Positions 61,211-64,000 of a stretch of 64,000 bases of DNA are shown here, piece after piece. Source of the stretch: Synechococcus sp. MEDNS5 (GTDB lineage Bacteria; Cyanobacteriota; Cyanobacteriia; PCC-6307; Cyanobiaceae). A program made the translations under genes and the position numbers. Each line of letters opens with the position of its first letter. Positions within the stretch are counted from its first letter, which is position 1. The notes below the pieces were generated by a model that saw nothing but the letters and a program-made list of their open reading frames with translations, was not told the origin of the DNA and did no database searches. The stretch covers positions 248,001-312,000 of the forward strand of contig NZ_CP047952.1 of NCBI RefSeq assembly GCF_014279875.1, read 5' to 3'.

Positions 61211-62717
61211 TCAGCACCAGAGGGGTGACCGGAACGGCTGAAATCACAATGAAGGCCTGCAGGGCATTGATGGAAGTGCTGTCACCCAGACTGGTTCCGA
61301 TGCGCAGCAGCACCAAGGTGAGGCTTCCAATCATCAAGGCCCAGAACAAGCGCAGAAGTGCTGGTGGCTTTCGCTGGGCGCTGACCACCATGGCGGCGGC
61401 GTAGCTCATCGAGTCGGCGCTGGTGGCCATGAACAGCACCACCAGGATCAGGCCCACAGGGATCAACAGCCAGGGGAGTGGAAGCTGGCCAAGGATTGCG
61501 AGCAAAGCGCCTGCTTCTCCGCTGGCAGCAAGAGGTCCACTGATGGCCCCTGGGTTGCTCAGCTCCAGTTGCATGCCTGTGCCTCCCAGCAGCGTGAACC
61601 AGACATTGGTCACGATCGGGCAGAGAATCGCCACCGCCAGCACCAGTTCGCGCAGGGTTCGGCCCCGGCTGACCCCAGCAGTGAACAGCCCCATCAAAGG
61701 GGCGTAGCCCAGAAACCAACCCCAGTAGAACACCGTCCAGGCATTCACCCAGTTGTCGGGCCCACGGTTGGGAGCCAGGGCCATCGGCACCAGGTTGCGC
61801 ACGTAGAGCGTGAAGGAACTGGCGAAGTGTTGAATCAGCCAAAGACCCGGCCCCAGCAGAAGCAAGGCCGCGGCGAGGCCGAGCGTGAGCCACACGTTCA
61901 CTTCCGAAAGCCACTTGATGCCCCGTTGAATCCCGCTCACCGTGGAGGTGGCGAACACGGCGGTGAGCAGCACCACTACCAGCGACTGCAGGCCTGCGCT
62001 GTCGCTAAGGCCCGGCAGCATGCCCGCGGCGTTGCTGAGCTGCAGGGACAGGAAGCCGAGAGGCCCCACCGTGCCGGCAATGGCTGCCACCACAGAGAGT
62101 CCGTCGGCGAGGTCTCCAAGAGGACCTTCCACCCACCGTTGGGGGAGCAGTCCCACCAGCAGGGTGCGAGGCCGCAGTGGTTCGCCCCGTTGTTCCTGGA
62201 TCGAGAGCGTGATCGTGACCGTGGTGGCCACAAGTGCCCAGGCCAGGAACCCCCAGTGCAGGAAGCTCACGGCCAACGAGGGATCGACAGCTGCTGCTGT
62301 GGAACCTTTGACGTCGCTGAAGTAAGGCGCTGGCGTGCGGAAGTGGAATAGCGGTTCGGCCGCTGACCAGAACACTCCACCACCGGCCAACAGCGTGCAG
62401 ATCAGCACGGCGCACCAGTCAAAGAATTTCAGACTTGGCTGGGCGTCGACTCCTCCCAGGCGCAGCCGTCCTACTGGACTGATCGCCATCACCACGGCAA
62501 TCACGAACAGCAACAGCACCATCCACTGCCACAAGCCGCCAAGGGATCCACTGACGATTGCTTTGCCGGAGCTGGTGAATTGCTGGGCCAGTGTGAGGTC
62601 AACGGCCGCCAGCACCAGAAAGGCCAGCAGAGGGCCCGCACCGATCCAAAGGGGCGGGCGACGCCACCATGGCCCTGTTGAAACGGGACCATCGTTGAAA
62701 TTGGTTTGATCGCTCAC
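61137..62717 (-). CDS. BCCT-family transporter (betaine/choline/carnitine type)
   Basis: This codes for 526 aa from GTG 62717 (the open frame to 62786 overlaps the next gene). There are 12 or so membrane helices. BCCT features are ALLLLGPGLWLIQHF, AWTVFYWGWFLGYAPLMGLFTAGVSRGRTLREL (the conserved Trp-rich substrate region) and FMATSADSMSYAAAMV. The family carries quaternary ammonium compounds such as glycine betaine by sodium or proton symport or exchange. A flavoprotein resembling sarcosine oxidase is encoded 35 nt upstream on the same strand, which points to uptake and use, or synthesis, of methylated glycines. The 3' end overlaps the MFS gene by 74 bp. Confidence 0.9.
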   Translation of the reverse strand: MSDQTNFNDGPVSTGPWWRRPPLWIGAGPLLAFLVLAAVDLTLAQQFTSSGKAIVSGSLGGLWQWMVLLLFVIAVVMAISPVGRLRLGGVDAQPSLKFFDWCAVLICTLLAGGGVFWSAAEPLFHFRTPAPYFSDVKGSTAAAVDPSLAVSFLHWGFLAWALVATTVTITLSIQEQRGEPLRPRTLLVGLLPQRWVEGPLGDLADGLSVVAAIAGTVGPLGFLSLQLSNAAGMLPGLSDSAGLQSLVVVLLTAVFATSTVSGIQRGIKWLSEVNVWLTLGLAAALLLLGPGLWLIQHFASSFTLYVRNLVPMALAPNRGPDNWVNAWTVFYWGWFLGYAPLMGLFTAGVSRGRTLRELVLAVAILCPIVTNVWFTLLGGTGMQLELSNPGAISGPLAASGEAGALLAILGQLPLPWLLIPVGLILVVLFMATSADSMSYAAAMVVSAQRKPPALLRLFWALMIGSLTLVLLRIGTSLGDSTSINALQAFIVISAVPVTPLVLITLWTAPRLAWKEWQQRQQAPSSS

Positions 62718-62752
62718 GAAAACGCTGTAACGAAGAACTAGCGGGTCGCGCT

Positions 62753-63940
62753 TCAGGCGCGCACGGCCTCGCGCTGGTGACTCCAACAGGAGAGATCCAC
62801 GGCCGGTGACTCTCCGCAGGCCAGTTGGGCGAGGGAATCGCCGACAAGTGGAGCGAACTTGAAAGCCTGGCCGGAGCCCCCGGCAAACAGGCTGAGTTTT
62901 GGCGTGAGGCGGTCGAGAACGAAGTTCACATCACTCGTCATGGAGTACGGACTCATCACGGTTTCCACCCGTTCCTGCACACCATCAAGTTCGTTGAACA
63001 GAAAGCTGTCGAGAAGTTCGACCAGTCGAGCTGGGGGTTCACTGCACATGGCATTGGGTTCAGCGACCCGCAGCTCCTTTGGAGCCCAGTCGATGCCGGC
63101 CTTGATGCGCGGCCGTCCATCCGCTGTGCGGCTGAGAACAGGGAATCCGTAGTACAGGCCACCATCGTCGCCGCGTTCCCGTTGGAAGCAGAACCATTGC
63201 GGATAGCGATCCGCCAGGGAGGGATCAACGGTGTAGTGCGCCCACAACATCGGCCAGATCTCGAGCTTCGGTGAAAGACCAAGCGGGGCCAGCAACAGAT
63301 CACTCCAAATACCACACGCGACCACCACCTGATCGGCGGCGATGTGATGACCGTCGGCCAGAGTCACGCCCCCGCCGTTGGCGTCAACCCCTTTTACCGG
63401 AGTTTCCTCCAGGAGCTGATGACCCGCCTGTTCCGCTGTGCGCCGCCAGTGGGCGATCACCTTGTCGCTGCGCACCGCCCCGGCGGTGGGCTCGAACAGA
63501 CCGGTGAAGTCGGGTTTGGGTTTAAGCGGAAACCGTTCGGATATTTGTTTTGCGTTCAGAGCCTCATAGGGAATGTTCTGTTCATCCATCACCCGTCGGG
63601 CGCCAGGGATGGACCCCTCGATGGTTTCTTCATCCCAGCTTTCGCCGTAAAACAGCAATCCGTGGGTTTCCCGCAGATGCTGTCCAGCGTGCTGCTCCTC
63701 CTCCCGCCAGAGCCGATTGGCTTCCTGGGCCAGGCGGCAGAGCACCGGGTCGGAATACATCTCCCGGAACATGCGGGTTTCGCCGAAGCTGCTGGCCCGT
63801 GCATGGGCCAGGGTCTTCGCTTCCAGCAGCACCACATCACGCACTCCCCGCCGAGCAAGAGCTGCTGCACAGCTCAGACCGGCCATGCCGCCACCGACGA
63901 TCACGACCTCGGCTTGGACAGGCATTGGTGGTTGGCTCAT
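62753..63940 (-). CDS. FAD-dependent oxidoreductase, sarcosine oxidase (MSOX/solA) family
   Basis: This codes for 395 aa from ATG 63940, overlapping the preceding stop (ATGA). The dinucleotide-binding start is EVVIVGGGMAGLSCAAALARRG, then SSFGETRMFREMY, matching the MSOX/N-methyltryptophan oxidase group. In MSOX the flavin is covalently bound to a Cys in a C-M-Y segment; the corresponding place here reads MSPYSMTSDVNF, with Ser-Pro instead, so FAD is probably held non-covalently. The C-terminal GGSGQAFKFAPLVGDSL is a conserved FAD contact. It may oxidise an N-methyl amino acid; the exact substrate is unknown. It is coupled to a further upstream gene and precedes the BCCT gene. Confidence 0.85.
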   Translation of the reverse strand: MSQPPMPVQAEVVIVGGGMAGLSCAAALARRGVRDVVLLEAKTLAHARASSFGETRMFREMYSDPVLCRLAQEANRLWREEEQHAGQHLRETHGLLFYGESWDEETIEGSIPGARRVMDEQNIPYEALNAKQISERFPLKPKPDFTGLFEPTAGAVRSDKVIAHWRRTAEQAGHQLLEETPVKGVDANGGGVTLADGHHIAADQVVVACGIWSDLLLAPLGLSPKLEIWPMLWAHYTVDPSLADRYPQWFCFQRERGDDGGLYYGFPVLSRTADGRPRIKAGIDWAPKELRVAEPNAMCSEPPARLVELLDSFLFNELDGVQERVETVMSPYSMTSDVNFVLDRLTPKLSLFAGGSGQAFKFAPLVGDSLAQLACGESPAVDLSCWSHQREAVRA

Positions 63941-64000
63941 GCCGCGTCTCCGAAACTCAGACCGATCGGATCATTTTCCGGTTCTGCGGCCACTTCCACA
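63937..64000 (-). CDS. C-terminal end of a gene continuing beyond the right edge
   Basis: Reading leftward from the window edge, the minus strand is open and ends in VEVAAEPENDPIGLSFGDAA and a TGA at 63937-63939 that overlaps the ATG of the sarcosine-oxidase-like gene. The overlap is the usual sign of co-transcription and coupling. Only 20 residues are seen, so the family cannot be named. Confidence 0.6.
   Translation of the reverse strand, partial: VEVAAEPENDPIGLSFGDAA

Overview
The window is from the chromosome of a marine picocyanobacterium of the Synechococcus/Cyanobium type. The evidence is the compact psbE-psbF-psbL-psbJ operon preceded by ycf48 and a membrane rubredoxin, the ndhC-ndhK-ndhJ cluster, a magnesium chelatase D subunit, a carotenoid oxygenase, and the tight spacing of short genes with frequent ATGA overlaps. 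I see no tRNA, rRNA, transposase, integrase or CRISPR array.

Region 1 (1-29.9 kb) is dominated by one enormous minus-strand gene, about 28.6 kb. It encodes a type V (autotransporter) surface protein: a signal peptide, about 140 repeats built around a Gln-Ser-Ile/Val-Gly5 core, and a C-terminal autotransporter beta-barrel ending in Phe. As sequenced it is split into two reading frames by one apparent missing base near 27005. Restoring the frame gives about 9,537 residues. The array contains a near-perfect 831-bp tandem repeat (3.6 copies) and blocks with different synonymous codon signatures, so it appears to be growing and homogenising by segmental duplication. A small exported Tic22-like protein lies convergent to it, sharing a terminator, and the start of another exported Gly-rich protein enters at the left edge.

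Region 2 (30.1-34.7 kb) is a small accessory-looking block: a small DUF6447-like protein and an Fe(II)/2-oxoglutarate (PhyH-type) dioxygenase in one operon, a divergent 668-aa protein with a terpenoid-cyclase-like toroid in its C-terminal half (tentative), a Nif11-type leader peptide, and a glycosyltransferase with a Lys/Ala/Pro repeat tail. This is the most plausible unnamed small biosynthetic system in the window.

Region 3 (34.7-39.9 kb) holds hisS, a second glycosyltransferase, UDP-glucose 6-dehydrogenase and UDP-glucuronate 4-epimerase (cell-surface polysaccharide precursors), and a small conserved protein with a CxxC pair. The epimerase start carries three tandem ribosome-binding-site/ATG modules.

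Region 4 (40.0-64.0 kb) is core genome. It contains psbEFLJ, ycf48 and rubA facing away from ndhCKJ; a YvcK-like protein; the ATPase and MCE subunits of an Mla-type lipid transporter; chlD; folK; a Nudix hydrolase; a class I photolyase; a PLP sugar aminotransferase; a thioredoxin-fold protein; a lipoprotein; a photolyase-like protein split into two genes; fabI; hisB; a carotenoid oxygenase; a SIMPL-domain protein; an MFS transporter; a BCCT (betaine-type) transporter; and a sarcosine-oxidase-like flavoprotein, with one more minus-strand gene running off the right edge.
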